A stretch of DNA of 64,000 nucleotides from Heliomicrobium gestii (lineage in GTDB: Bacteria; Bacillota; Desulfitobacteriia; Heliobacteriales; Heliobacteriaceae), in NCBI RefSeq assembly GCF_009877435.1, contig NZ_WXEX01000004.1, positions 1-64,000 of the forward strand, written 5' to 3'. Made by a program: the position numbers and the translations under genes. Positions within the stretch are counted from its first letter, which is position 1. Every line of letters begins with the position of its first letter. Shown here in pieces: positions 8,230-17,326 of this stretch. Below the pieces are notes generated by a model. The model saw only the letters and a list, made by a program, of their open reading frames with translations. It had not been told where the DNA came from and ran no database searches.

Positions 8230-10614
8230 TTAACCCTTCAGTTCGACAACCGTCACTCCGACGCCGCCCTCTCCATGTTCGCCGCTGCGGAAGGATTTGA
8301 CATAGCGGTGCTTTTGCAGGTAGGCGCGGATGGCCGCCCGCAGGGCGCCGGTTCCCTTGCCATGGATCAGGTTGACCGAGTCCAATCCCGCCAAATAGGC
8401 GTCATCGAGGAATTTCTCGACCAACTCGATGGCCTCGTCAGCGGTGGTGCCCCGGAAATCCAACTCCCGCGACATGTCACGAGCCTTGTTGCGGGCCATG
8501 GCCGCATACTCCGTCTGGCCGATCGTGGGCTTATCTTCTTTTGTCGCTTGCAGTTCACTCAGCTTGACGTTCAGTTTCAGGATGCCTGCCTGGATCTGCA
8601 GTTCTCCCTGGGGGTTGGGAAGGGTGAGGACGGCGCCTTTTTGGTTGAGGCGCGGCACAAATACCGTCTGGCCCACCTTCACCGATTTGAGCGCCAAGGG
8701 ACTGGCGCCGGTGTCCCGGCTGGCCCGGTCGTCGCCCAGCTTGTTCTGCATCTCCCGAAGACGTTGACGCTCCGTTTCGGCGCGGGCCATCTCCTCCTTG
8801 ACAGGCGCCCGGTTCATCACCTCTCGCAGGGAACGGACGATCTGGTCGCTCTCCTCCTTGGCCTTGCGAACCAATGCGTAGGCTTCTTCACGCGCTTTTT
8901 CCAGGATGGCCGTTTCTTTTTCCCGCAGCGACTGCTCCCGCTGCTCCAGCTTGCGCCGCAGTTCATACGCCTCCCGGCGTAACTGCTCGGCCTCCTGCCG
9001 TTCCCGTTCCGCCGTCACCTGATTGGCTTCCAGGTGTTCGATCAGGTCAGCCACATCCCGCTCGTCCTGGCTGAGCAGGGCGCGGGAGCGATCGACCACA
9101 GGGGCGCTCAATCCCAGGCGCAGGGAGATCTCGAAGGCGTTGGAACGACCCGGCCGGCCGATGAGCAGCCGGTAGGTGGGCCGCAGTGTCTCCACATCAA
9201 ACTCGACGCTGGCGTTTTCCACACGGCTGTGGCTGTAGGCAAAGGCCTTTAACTCGCTGTAGTGGGTGGTGGCGATCGTTTTCGCGCCGCAGGCGAGGAG
9301 GTGTTCCATGATCGATTGGGCCAGTGCCGCCCCTTCTGTCGGATCGGTCCCGGCGCCCAGTTCATCGAGGAGGACCAAACTGGACGGACCCACATTCTCC
9401 AAGATGCCGACGATGTTGGTCATGTGGGAAGAGAAGGTGCTCAGCGATTGCTCGATCGATTGTTCATCGCCGATGTCGACAAAGATATGTTCAAAAAGCG
9501 AGAGTTCCGTATCCGCCTCGGCAGGCACATGGAGCCCCGATTGGGCCATCAGCGTCAGAAGGCCCACCGTTTTCAAGGTCACCGTCTTGCCGCCTGTATT
9601 TGGACCCGTGATGACCAGGGTGTCGAAGGCGTATCCCAGTTCAATGGTGACCGGGACGACCTTTCCCGTGATCAGGGGATGGCGTCCCAAACGGATTTTG
9701 AGTCTGCCCTGTGTGTTAACGGCCGGCTCGCCGGCGTCCATACGGGTGGAAAGCTTGCCCTTGGCAAAGATGAAATCCAGCCGGGCCAGCACCTCCAGGC
9801 TGACGCCGATATCCTCGGCATCCTTGGCCACCAGCAGGGACAGATCGCGCAGGATGCGAACGATCTCTGTCCGTTCGGCCGCCTGGTTGCGCTTAAGTTC
9901 ATTGTTCAGTTCCACCACGGCCATGGGTTCGATAAAGACTGTCGCACCAGAAGCCGACTGGTCATGGATGAGGCCCGGAATCTGGCCGCGGTATTCGGAC
10001 CGGACAGGCACGACATAGCGATCGCCCCGCACCGTGACGAGGGCGTCTTGCAGATATTTCTGGTTGTCGGGGTTGCGGATCAACCCATCCAACTTCTCGC
10101 GGACACGGTTTTGAATCGTCTTCATGGCGCGGCGAATCTTTAGCAGTTCCGGCGAAGCGTCGTCGGCCACCTCCCCCTCGCCGACGATGCAGCGGTCAAT
10201 CTCGACCTCGGCGTCGCGATAGAGGCCCAATCCCTCAGCCAGCGCGGTCAGGATCGGCGCGCTTTTTTTGTCGTCTCCCTTTTTCTCGTCGCCGAGCAGG
10301 AAAGAGCGAACCTGGCGGGAGATGCGCAGCGCCGCTGCCACCTGCTGCAGTTCCGCTGCCTCCAGGATGCCGCCGACAGCGGCTTTGCGGAGGTAGGGGC
10401 GAATATCGTGAAAAGCCGCCAGGGGGACATTGGGCCGCAGGCGCAGGACTTCCTTTGCCTCCGTCGTCTCGCTCTGTCCCTCCTGGACCTGCCAGAGCTT
10501 CCCTTTGGGCCGGAGCGCCAGGGCGATCTCTTTGCCCATCTCCGAGGCGCAGTGATTGGCGAGGCGCTCCAGGACGCGATCGTATTCCAGTTTGCGCAGG
10601 GTCCGTTCGTTCAA
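8230..10614 (-). CDS. mutS2: MutS2 family ATPase / endonuclease
   Basis: 794 aa. MutS2 proteins act on branched DNA or, in Bacillus, on collided ribosomes. Walker A (GPNTGGKT) and Walker B (LVLLDELGAGTDP) are present, followed by a long Glu/Arg-rich coiled coil, a KOW-like beta segment and a C-terminal Smr nuclease domain with LDFRG and HGKGTG. The start is TTG at 10614 (LNERTLRKLEYD), preceded by AAAGGGAG with 7-nt spacing. The frame continues upstream to 11013, but that part overlaps the U32 gene and has no MutS2 character. It is 44 nt downstream of the U32 gene on the same strand, a probable operon. Confidence 0.93.
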   Translation of the reverse strand: MNERTLRKLEYDRVLERLANHCASEMGKEIALALRPKGKLWQVQEGQSETTEAKEVLRLRPNVPLAAFHDIRPYLRKAAVGGILEAAELQQVAAALRISRQVRSFLLGDEKKGDDKKSAPILTALAEGLGLYRDAEVEIDRCIVGEGEVADDASPELLKIRRAMKTIQNRVREKLDGLIRNPDNQKYLQDALVTVRGDRYVVPVRSEYRGQIPGLIHDQSASGATVFIEPMAVVELNNELKRNQAAERTEIVRILRDLSLLVAKDAEDIGVSLEVLARLDFIFAKGKLSTRMDAGEPAVNTQGRLKIRLGRHPLITGKVVPVTIELGYAFDTLVITGPNTGGKTVTLKTVGLLTLMAQSGLHVPAEADTELSLFEHIFVDIGDEQSIEQSLSTFSSHMTNIVGILENVGPSSLVLLDELGAGTDPTEGAALAQSIMEHLLACGAKTIATTHYSELKAFAYSHSRVENASVEFDVETLRPTYRLLIGRPGRSNAFEISLRLGLSAPVVDRSRALLSQDERDVADLIEHLEANQVTAERERQEAEQLRREAYELRRKLEQREQSLREKETAILEKAREEAYALVRKAKEESDQIVRSLREVMNRAPVKEEMARAETERQRLREMQNKLGDDRASRDTGASPLALKSVKVGQTVFVPRLNQKGAVLTLPNPQGELQIQAGILKLNVKLSELQATKEDKPTIGQTEYAAMARNKARDMSRELDFRGTTADEAIELVEKFLDDAYLAGLDSVNLIHGKGTGALRAAIRAYLQKHRYVKSFRSGEHGEGGVGVTVVELKG

Positions 10615-10658
10615 CTTGATCTCCCTTTCCGTCGTGGGGGCTACTTCTATCGGGATTC

Positions 10659-13328
10659 CTACTCTACCCCTCGAAACAGGTGGCCCTTTGTATACCCCGC
10701 TGGATGAACTTTTTCCAATTCGGCGCGCCAGCCGGCGACGCGGTTTTCGTCCCAGCGACCGGAAGCGGCGGCCTGGATGGCTTTGCGGTAGAGGGGCAGC
10801 ACGGCTTTCAGCCAGGCGGCGTTTTCGGTGCGCCCTTCGACACGCAGGCGTGTAAAGCCGAGGGTCATCAGTTCCGGCATATGCTCGAGCAGGGCGAGGT
10901 CTTTGGGATTCATCACATGCATTCGACAGAAAGCGTCCGTATAGAGGGGGAACCGGAAATTCAGTCGATCCAGCAGGTAGAGTTCCCGGTGGCGGCTGCA
11001 GGCGTTGTCGCAAGGCTTTTCCAGCGTTCGCCCGCCAAGCAGGGCGCCGGTGGCGCAGTACTCGCTGACCATCATCGGCAATGACCCATGGACGACGATC
11101 TCCGCATGTGATGGATGGGAATCGGCGCGGTGCAACCCATGACGGGACAGAGCTTTCAGTTGTTCCAGCGACAGTTCCGGGCTGACGGTGAAACCCGCAA
11201 GGCCCAATTCGGCAAGAAAACGAGCCGCCTGACCGTTAAACACCCACAAAGGGTAATCCGCGCGGGCCTCAACGCCTTCGATTTGCTGAAGCAACCCTAA
11301 ATAGCCCAGGTTCGCCAGAAGAAACCGCCTCGCCCCTGCAGCATGCCAGCGCCGGATGATGTTTTCCACAGCCGAACGCTGATCCGGTCGATACAGGCGC
11401 GGGAGCGCCACGACAGCCGTTACGCCCGCCTCTCGGCAGCGTTGCATGGCCGCTGGCTCGTCGCCGGAACGGAAGGGGTTCCCGTGACGGTACCCTTCGA
11501 CGCTCAACATCACCTCATCCACACCGGCAGACAAAGCAGCCTCTAATGCCGCCATACCTTCCAAGGCAACGGTCAGCAGCGGCGTAGCCGGAGGATTCCT
11601 CGTCTCGGAAGCCTTCCGGCCGGCCGGGTGACCACTCAGCCCCAGTTCCCCCAGCGCCTGCCGCCAGCCCACCTGTTCGATGGGCCTTCTCTCCGTCCCG
11701 GCGCTCCGCAGTGTCTCCAACGCCTCAATCGCCTGGCGGCGGGCTTCGTTCAACTGGCTCAAAGGAACCATCGCCTTGCCGTCGCCTTCGAGCGTCACGC
11801 CGTCAAGGCGAAAGGGTGTATTGCCCAAACGACCCAACTGCTCATGAAGCACCGCTTCCGTCAAGGGGCGCTTCAGCGCCGCCTGGGCCGCATCAGCCGT
11901 GATCCCCCGTCCCCTGCGACCCTCGTCGTCCCAAAATTCGACGGTCACCGGTTCCCCCACGTGGGCACGCACATGGGCGGTCAGCGGGAACCGGCGTTCG
12001 TCCCCCGGGCGCTGGTAGGACTCGCGGGCTCGCGCCTCAAGCGCCTCATCATGAATCTTGAAGATCCGATCGCCCGGGCGCAGGTGTCCGCGCCACTCGA
12101 CAAAGGCCGCTTCACCGGGAAGCGCCTGTTCCCGCGTCTCGCCGCCCACGCGGAGGCGCTGCACCGTCACCGTTGTCCGGCCGCCCCGGGTCACCCAGGC
12201 CTCAATCTCGTCACCGATGCCAAGCGGCTCCACCAGGTCGACGGAAACCTCACCCTTCCGTGGATCAACGCTTGCCAGGCGCCCCAAAAAGAGACCCCGG
12301 TGATTGGGCCGCTTGTAGCTCATCAGTTCTCTGCCAGGGTTCCCTCGCAGATAGGCGGACGAAAAATCGCGGTTGAAGATCTGCCGCAGCGCCCGTTCCG
12401 CTTCATCATGGCTCCGACGCCCTTTTGCTTCTCTCTGGCTTCGCCCAGCGTCATGGGTCGACCTTTCTTCCGCCGCGCCTTTTGCCGCCTGGTCTGGCTG
12501 CGTCTCCCCGTCGAGCGAACACCTGTCCAAGGCCTCCCGGTACTGCCGGACGACGGTGGCCACATACTCCGGTCGCTTCATGCGGCCTTCGATCTTTAAC
12601 GAGCGCACACCCGCCCGGATCAGGTCCGGCAGCAGTTCCAGGGTCATAATGTCACGAGGGCTCAACAGGTGTTGCCCCACCTTTTGCCGGTCCACCAGTT
12701 CCCGCCCGGCGCCGTCGACAAGACCGTAGCCGAGACGGCAAGGCTGGGCGCAGCGACCCCGGTTCCCGCTGCGGCCGCCAATCAGACTGGACATGAGACA
12801 CTGGCCTGAATAGCCGATGCAAAGGGCGCCATGGACGAAGACCTCCACCTCGGCGCCCGACTCCCCCGCCACCTGGGCGATCTCTGGCAATGTGAGTTCC
12901 CGCGCCAGGACAACTCGCTTTACTCCTTGCGCTGCCAGGAGGCGCGCGCCTTCCACATTGCTGACGGTCATCTGGGTGCTGGCATGAATCTCCCATTCGG
13001 GCAAGAGCTGACGAATCAGGCGAAGAGCCCCCAGGTCCTGCACAATGACAGCATCGACGCCGGTTTCATAGAGTTCCCGAATGTAGCCGGGTAAGTCAGC
13101 CAATTCCCCATCGTCAAGCAGCGTGTTGACGGTCACATAGATCGGCACATTGCGCCGGTGACTATAGGCGACAGCCTCTTGTAGCTCTTCCTGATCAAAA
13201 TTCGACGCATATTGGCGCGCGCCAAAACGCTTGCCGCCAAGATAAACGGCGTCGGCGCCGTTTTCCACGGCGGCCCGCAGCGCCTCCATCGAGCCAGCCG
13301 GCGCTAATAACTCCGGTAATTGCTTCAA
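10659..13328 (-). CDS. U32-family protein with DUF3656 and second U32-like lobe (RlhA/TrhP type)
   Basis: 889 aa. U32 proteins, once called peptidases, include RNA hydroxylases (TrhP on tRNA uridine, RlhA on 23S rRNA), so an RNA-modifying role is likelier than proteolysis. N-terminal U32 lobe: ELLAPAGSMEALRAAVENGADAVYLGG, then EVFVHGALCIGYSGQC with conserved Cys residues and a CAQPCR block. Around residues 275-325 there is a hydrophilic insertion rich in Glu, Arg and Ser. The middle matches the collagenase-associated DUF3656 type. The C-terminal third is a second, diverged U32-like barrel (HGSLPMMVSEYC, FPLYTDAFCRMHVMNPKDL). Such long fusions are known in Clostridia. The ATG follows a GGAGG-like site. 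Confidence 0.88.
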   Translation of the reverse strand: MKQLPELLAPAGSMEALRAAVENGADAVYLGGKRFGARQYASNFDQEELQEAVAYSHRRNVPIYVTVNTLLDDGELADLPGYIRELYETGVDAVIVQDLGALRLIRQLLPEWEIHASTQMTVSNVEGARLLAAQGVKRVVLARELTLPEIAQVAGESGAEVEVFVHGALCIGYSGQCLMSSLIGGRSGNRGRCAQPCRLGYGLVDGAGRELVDRQKVGQHLLSPRDIMTLELLPDLIRAGVRSLKIEGRMKRPEYVATVVRQYREALDRCSLDGETQPDQAAKGAAEERSTHDAGRSQREAKGRRSHDEAERALRQIFNRDFSSAYLRGNPGRELMSYKRPNHRGLFLGRLASVDPRKGEVSVDLVEPLGIGDEIEAWVTRGGRTTVTVQRLRVGGETREQALPGEAAFVEWRGHLRPGDRIFKIHDEALEARARESYQRPGDERRFPLTAHVRAHVGEPVTVEFWDDEGRRGRGITADAAQAALKRPLTEAVLHEQLGRLGNTPFRLDGVTLEGDGKAMVPLSQLNEARRQAIEALETLRSAGTERRPIEQVGWRQALGELGLSGHPAGRKASETRNPPATPLLTVALEGMAALEAALSAGVDEVMLSVEGYRHGNPFRSGDEPAAMQRCREAGVTAVVALPRLYRPDQRSAVENIIRRWHAAGARRFLLANLGYLGLLQQIEGVEARADYPLWVFNGQAARFLAELGLAGFTVSPELSLEQLKALSRHGLHRADSHPSHAEIVVHGSLPMMVSEYCATGALLGGRTLEKPCDNACSRHRELYLLDRLNFRFPLYTDAFCRMHVMNPKDLALLEHMPELMTLGFTRLRVEGRTENAAWLKAVLPLYRKAIQAAASGRWDENRVAGWRAELEKVHPAGYTKGHLFRGVE

Positions 13329-13545
13329 CGGGAAACCTCCACATCGTTTCTCTTCCTACTAGTATAACCTGTCAGAGATGAATGCGGGACAAAAAGCTCC
13401 CTTTCACTGGCAGGTTAAACAGAAACCTTGGTCACGAAGCGCGGCACTCGTTGATCTTTTGACGAGCGAACAGCGACTGAACGGTCTGCTAAGCTCCGTG
13501 AAACGCCAGCGAAAGTCAAACAGGCATACGGAAAGTTAAAAATTT

Positions 13546-13560
13546 CAATAATGATTATTG
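13546..13560. promoter_or_regulatory. Fur-family-like operator upstream of cydAB
   Basis: CAATAATGATTATTG is a 7-1-7 inverted repeat whose core ATAATnATTAT equals the shared core of Fur, PerR and Zur boxes. It sits just upstream of the -35 of the cydAB promoter. A larger imperfect repeat, TTCAAT (13544-13549) and ATTGAA (13566-13571), overlaps the -35. Which regulator binds, if any, cannot be told from sequence. Confidence 0.5.
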
Positions 13561-13566
13561 CTATCA

Positions 13567-13595
13567 TTGAAGTTTAGCTTTTATTCGAATATAAT
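13567..13595 (+). promoter_or_regulatory. sigma-A promoter of cydAB
   Basis: TTGAAG (13567-13572), a 17-nt spacer and a perfect TATAAT (13590-13595). The untranslated leader to the cydA ATG is about 135 nt. Together with the adjoining palindrome this implies regulated expression. Confidence 0.8.
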
Positions 13596-13735
13596 TGTTA
13601 TTGTGAGAACAAGACTCTGAAATTCCCCACTGATCACAAAGGGCACGCAAATCGTGTCCACCGAGCGGTTGCAACTCCCGGCACAGACACCGACAGCATC
13701 GCCGCACAAAAACAGATTCAAAGGAGGTTGTCTGG

Positions 13736-15091
13736 ATGGACGTCGTTCTGTTATCGCGGATTCAGTTTGCTGTCACGGCGGGGTTTCATTTCATCTTCCC
13801 CCCGCTGACCATCGGCCTTTCTTGGCTGATCGTCCTCATGCAGACCCGCTACCTGCAAACTGGAGAGGAATTGTACCAGCGCATGACCCGCTTCTGGCTT
13901 AAAATCTTTGCCATCACCTTTGTCGTCGGCGTGGCTACGGGCATCACCATGGAGTTTCAATTCGGCACCAACTGGTCTGAATACTCCCGTTTCGTAGGGG
14001 ACATCTTCGGCGGACCCCTTGCCGCAGAAGCACTCTTTGCGTTTTTTCTGGAATCGGCCTTTATGGGCATCTTAATCTGGGGCGCTGACCGGGTCTCGAA
14101 AAAAGTCTACTGGTTCTCCTCTCTGATGGTCGCCGTCGGTTCCACCCTTTCGGCCCTCTGGATCATCATCGCCAACTCGTGGCAGCAGACGCCGGCCGGA
14201 TACCACATCGTCAACGGCCGCGCCGAACTGGTCGACGTGAAGGCGGCCCTCTTAAACGCGTCCACCGTTCCCCGTTACTTGCACACGGTGGATGGCGCGT
14301 TGGTCACTGGCGCCTTTTTCGTCATGGGCATCTCGGCCTGGTACCTGCTCCGTCGCCGGGAAGTGGTCTTTGCCAAGAAGTCGATGAAATACGCGCTCAC
14401 CCTGGCCCTTGTGGCGTCGCTCGCTCAGATCCCCATTGGGCATATGCACGCCGTACAGGTCGCCCAGACTCAACCGGAAAAGCTGGCCGCCATCGAAGGC
14501 CACTTTGAAACAGAAAAGGGGGCTTCCCTCCTCCTCTTCGGCATCCCCGATGAAAAAGCCGGCGTCACCCACTTCAAGATCGGGATCCCCAAAGCGCTCA
14601 GCCTGCTGGCGACAGACGACCTCAACGGAGAAGTGAAGGGATTGAACGCCTTTCCTAAGGAAGAGCGTCCTCCCGTATTCCTGCCCTTCCTCACCTTCCA
14701 CATGATGGTCGGCCTCGGAACCTTCTTCATCCTCTTTTCGCTCTGGGGCATCTGGCTGATGCGCAAAGGCACGCTGCAGGACAGTCCCCTTTTCCTCAAA
14801 CTGGCGCTCTGGTCGATCCCGCTCCCCCTCATCGCCAATGAGGTCGGCTGGATCGCCGCCGAGGTGGGCCGCCAGCCCTGGATCGTGTACAAGCTCCTGC
14901 TGACGGTAGATGGCATCTCCTACACCGTGCCGGCCTGGCAGATTCTCGCCTCGATCATCCTCTTCGTGCTTGTCTACAGCCTGCTCTTTGTCGTCTGGTT
15001 CTACCTGCTGCGCAAAAAACTGGCGGCCGGACCTGAGGCTTTCGCGACAGCCGCAGGCGCCAATAAAACCGGAACGGGGGTGGGCGTATGA
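13736..15091 (+). CDS. cydA: cytochrome bd quinol oxidase subunit I
   Basis: Haem-carrying subunit of the membrane quinol oxidase that reduces O2 to water with very high affinity. 451 aa with about nine membrane helices. Haem and quinol features: early His in TAGFHFIFPPLTIG, His in LHTVDGALVTGAFFVMG, the GHMHAVQVA block, and the signature EVGRQPW. The quinol loop is short, as in Firmicute enzymes, unlike the long loop of E. coli. The ATG follows AAAGGAGG. The stop overlaps the cydB start (ATGA), so the two are translationally coupled. No cydCD transporter follows. Confidence 0.95.
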   Translation: MDVVLLSRIQFAVTAGFHFIFPPLTIGLSWLIVLMQTRYLQTGEELYQRMTRFWLKIFAITFVVGVATGITMEFQFGTNWSEYSRFVGDIFGGPLAAEALFAFFLESAFMGILIWGADRVSKKVYWFSSLMVAVGSTLSALWIIIANSWQQTPAGYHIVNGRAELVDVKAALLNASTVPRYLHTVDGALVTGAFFVMGISAWYLLRRREVVFAKKSMKYALTLALVASLAQIPIGHMHAVQVAQTQPEKLAAIEGHFETEKGASLLLFGIPDEKAGVTHFKIGIPKALSLLATDDLNGEVKGLNAFPKEERPPVFLPFLTFHMMVGLGTFFILFSLWGIWLMRKGTLQDSPLFLKLALWSIPLPLIANEVGWIAAEVGRQPWIVYKLLLTVDGISYTVPAWQILASIILFVLVYSLLFVVWFYLLRKKLAAGPEAFATAAGANKTGTGVGV

Positions 15092-16125
15092 TGGAACTGC
15101 AGATCACCTGGTGGGTGCTCATCGGCGTACTCCTGCTCGGCTACGCCCTGCTGGATGGTTTTGACCTGGGCGTCGGCGCCCTCTACCTGCTGACGAAGGA
15201 CCCGGAAGAACGCAAGCGCCTGATCTACTCGATCGGCCCCTACTGGGACAGCAATCAGGTCTGGCTGCTCACTGGCGGCGGCGCCATCTTTGCCGCTTTT
15301 CCCATGGTCTACGCCACCGTGTTCAGCGGTTTCTATCTCGCCCTGATGCTGGTTCTCTTCGCCCTTATCTTCCGGGCCGTATCGCTCGAGTATCAGCACC
15401 AACTGGACAGCCCCGGCTGGCGCAAGTGGTGGGATCTCGGCTTCGGAATCGGCAGCCTGCTTCCATCGATCCTCTACGGCGTGGCTGTCGGCAACATCCT
15501 ACGGGGCATCCCCCTCGATGCAAAGGGCGGCTACCTGGGCGACTTCCTGAGCCTGCTCAATCCCTACTCGCTCGTGATGGGTCTTGTCAGTCTTTGCCTC
15601 TTCGCCATGCACGGCGGCGCCTTCATCATTTCCCAGAGCGACGGCGCTCTCCAGCAGAAAGCCCGCCGTTGGGCTCGCGCCGCCTGGCTGGCGCTGATCC
15701 CCCTCTTCCTCATCGGCACAGCTTGGAGCTATCTGGGCACCCCCAGGCTCTTTGGCAATTACCTCAGCGTTCCCCTGATCTGGGTGCTCCCCTTGATCGC
15801 CCTGATCGGGCTTGCCTATTTCCCCGTCGCCTTAAAAGGCGGTCGCGCTTACGCCCCGCTCAGCGCTTCGGCCCTGACCATCTTCGGTCTGCTGTCCACC
15901 CTGGCGGCGAGCCTCTTCCCTTATATCGTTCCAGCGTCCAACAACCTGGCCAACAGCCTCACCGTCTTTACGGCATCCTCATCGGAGCGGACATTGATGA
16001 TCATGTTGATTTTGGCGCTGATCGGCCTGCCGATTGTGTTGACCTATACGGCCTATATCTACCGGACTTTCATCCGGAGAGGACGGTCGGTTTCGACAGG
16101 AAATCATTTCAGCGTGAAGTCTTGA
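15088..16125 (+). CDS. cydB: cytochrome bd quinol oxidase subunit II
   Basis: 345 aa, about eight to nine membrane helices. It pairs with subunit I to form the oxidase. Family features include LLDGFDLGVGALY near the N-terminus and the GPYWDSNQVWLLTGGGAIFAAFP region. It overlaps cydA by 4 nt. For an otherwise anaerobe-like gene neighbourhood, the complex would serve O2 scavenging or microaerobic respiration; that is inference. Confidence 0.95.
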   Translation: MMELQITWWVLIGVLLLGYALLDGFDLGVGALYLLTKDPEERKRLIYSIGPYWDSNQVWLLTGGGAIFAAFPMVYATVFSGFYLALMLVLFALIFRAVSLEYQHQLDSPGWRKWWDLGFGIGSLLPSILYGVAVGNILRGIPLDAKGGYLGDFLSLLNPYSLVMGLVSLCLFAMHGGAFIISQSDGALQQKARRWARAAWLALIPLFLIGTAWSYLGTPRLFGNYLSVPLIWVLPLIALIGLAYFPVALKGGRAYAPLSASALTIFGLLSTLAASLFPYIVPASNNLANSLTVFTASSSERTLMIMLILALIGLPIVLTYTAYIYRTFIRRGRSVSTGNHFSVKS

Positions 16126-16147
16126 GCACTCAATCCGATATTTTATT

Positions 16148-16178
16148 AACCGCCGGCAACCAAGCCGGCGGTTTTTTC
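16148..16178 (+). terminator. terminator of cydAB
   Basis: A 10-bp perfect stem, AACCGCCGGC and GCCGGCGGTT, with a 6-nt loop is followed by a T6 run, shortly after the cydB stop. Confidence 0.9.
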
Positions 16179-16233
16179 TTCTTACAGGCACCGCCACACG
16201 GCCAACATTCAGTAGCCTCCGATATCCAACAGC

Positions 16234-16269
16234 AAAAATCCCCCGGATCAACCAATCCGGGGGATTTTT
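16234..16269. terminator. bidirectional terminator between cydB and the NIF3-like gene
   Basis: A perfect 15-bp stem, AAAAATCCCCCGGAT / ATCCGGGGGATTTTT, with a CAACCA loop. On the minus strand it ends the NIF3-like gene; on plus it is a second stop for cydAB. Confidence 0.9.
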
Positions 16270-16284
16270 GCGTCTGTAATGGCC

Positions 16285-17241
16285 TTATCCGTTCCGGCTC
16301 ACGCGCGTGAATCCGGCGCAGGGCACGATCTCCACACCGCGCTTTTCCAGTTCGTCGAGCAACAGATTCATCCCCAAGGAATCGCTGGCCATGTGACCGG
16401 CGATGACCACATTGATGTGGTTCTTCTCCGCTTCCTTGCGGTGCTTTTCGCCCATGTGCATGCCGACAATGGTGCCGACGCCGGCCTGGACCAGTTTGGC
16501 GTAGGCGTCTTCCGAGCCGGAGGTGCCGCCGGTCATGTCGACCATCACTTTGCCGCAGCGACCTTCTTTGCGGCCCGCAAAAAGGGTCGGACCCGATCCG
16601 GCCCGTGCGGCCTCCTTGTATTCGGGGATCTCTTTGAGCAGATTGAGGATATCACCGACGGTAGCAGGCTTCTTCTCGTCGATCCGCTTTTCCAAAAAAG
16701 TCTGCACCTGGTTGTCAGCCGGCGTATGGACGCACATCATGGACAAACCCATGAGGCGGGCGGCGTCAACGGCGCGGTTGTGGTTCAAGGGGGCGAGGCC
16801 GCGCTTGACTTCGCTGATCCGGCTGGCCATGATCCCCTCGGCCACATTGATCGGCACGCCCACTTTGGCCAGCAAGTCTTCCTGCATATGCATCACATCG
16901 TGCAGAGCCGACAAGGCCTTGCCTTCCGGGTGGTGAGCGATAATCAGGTCGATGGCACGACCTTTCTCGCCAAGCCGGTCAGCCAACAACACCTCACCGA
17001 CTTCCATGTCAATGCCGACGAGCACCCGTTTGACCTCTCGATCGGGCTCGCCCACGAGGAGCCGCGTGTCACTGTAGGGGTTGGTCAACGATTCCTGATC
17101 GTAGTTTTCCTTCTCTTCATCCTTCAGTTCGGCAAACTGCTTTTTCCGCTGGTTCAGTTGACGGTCCACATCCGCCCGTCCCCGTGGATCGGCGTCGATC
17201 CCTTTGGCGACAAAAAGTTCGTAAATCTCGCGGGCTTTCAT
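16285..17241 (-). CDS. NIF3/DUF34-like metal-binding protein
   Basis: 318 aa. The NIF3 (DUF34) family is widespread and metal-binding, often a GTP-cyclohydrolase-I-type-2-like fold, but with no agreed function. Likely metal ligands are visible in IIAHHPEGKA, the HTPADN motif and IAGHMASDSLGMN. An N-terminal extension rich in Lys and Glu (about residues 20-60) precedes the core. The start is supported by AGGAGG 10 nt upstream of the ATG at 17241. It is 85 nt downstream of the PolX gene and has its own terminator. Confidence 0.8.
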   Translation of the reverse strand: MKAREIYELFVAKGIDADPRGRADVDRQLNQRKKQFAELKDEEKENYDQESLTNPYSDTRLLVGEPDREVKRVLVGIDMEVGEVLLADRLGEKGRAIDLIIAHHPEGKALSALHDVMHMQEDLLAKVGVPINVAEGIMASRISEVKRGLAPLNHNRAVDAARLMGLSMMCVHTPADNQVQTFLEKRIDEKKPATVGDILNLLKEIPEYKEAARAGSGPTLFAGRKEGRCGKVMVDMTGGTSGSEDAYAKLVQAGVGTIVGMHMGEKHRKEAEKNHINVVIAGHMASDSLGMNLLLDELEKRGVEIVPCAGFTRVSRNG

Positions 17242-17326
17242 ATCCTCAACCTCCTGTATCCGTTTCCTCTATCCATTTCATGCACCTGTACCCGTTTCTA
17301 TTTCCTCGATCCGTCGCTGATCCCCT

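Noticed and set aside
8275-10143. Long plus-strand open frames opposite mutS2
   Set aside because: mutS2 is certain on minus. No ribosome binding sites or domains were found in these frames.
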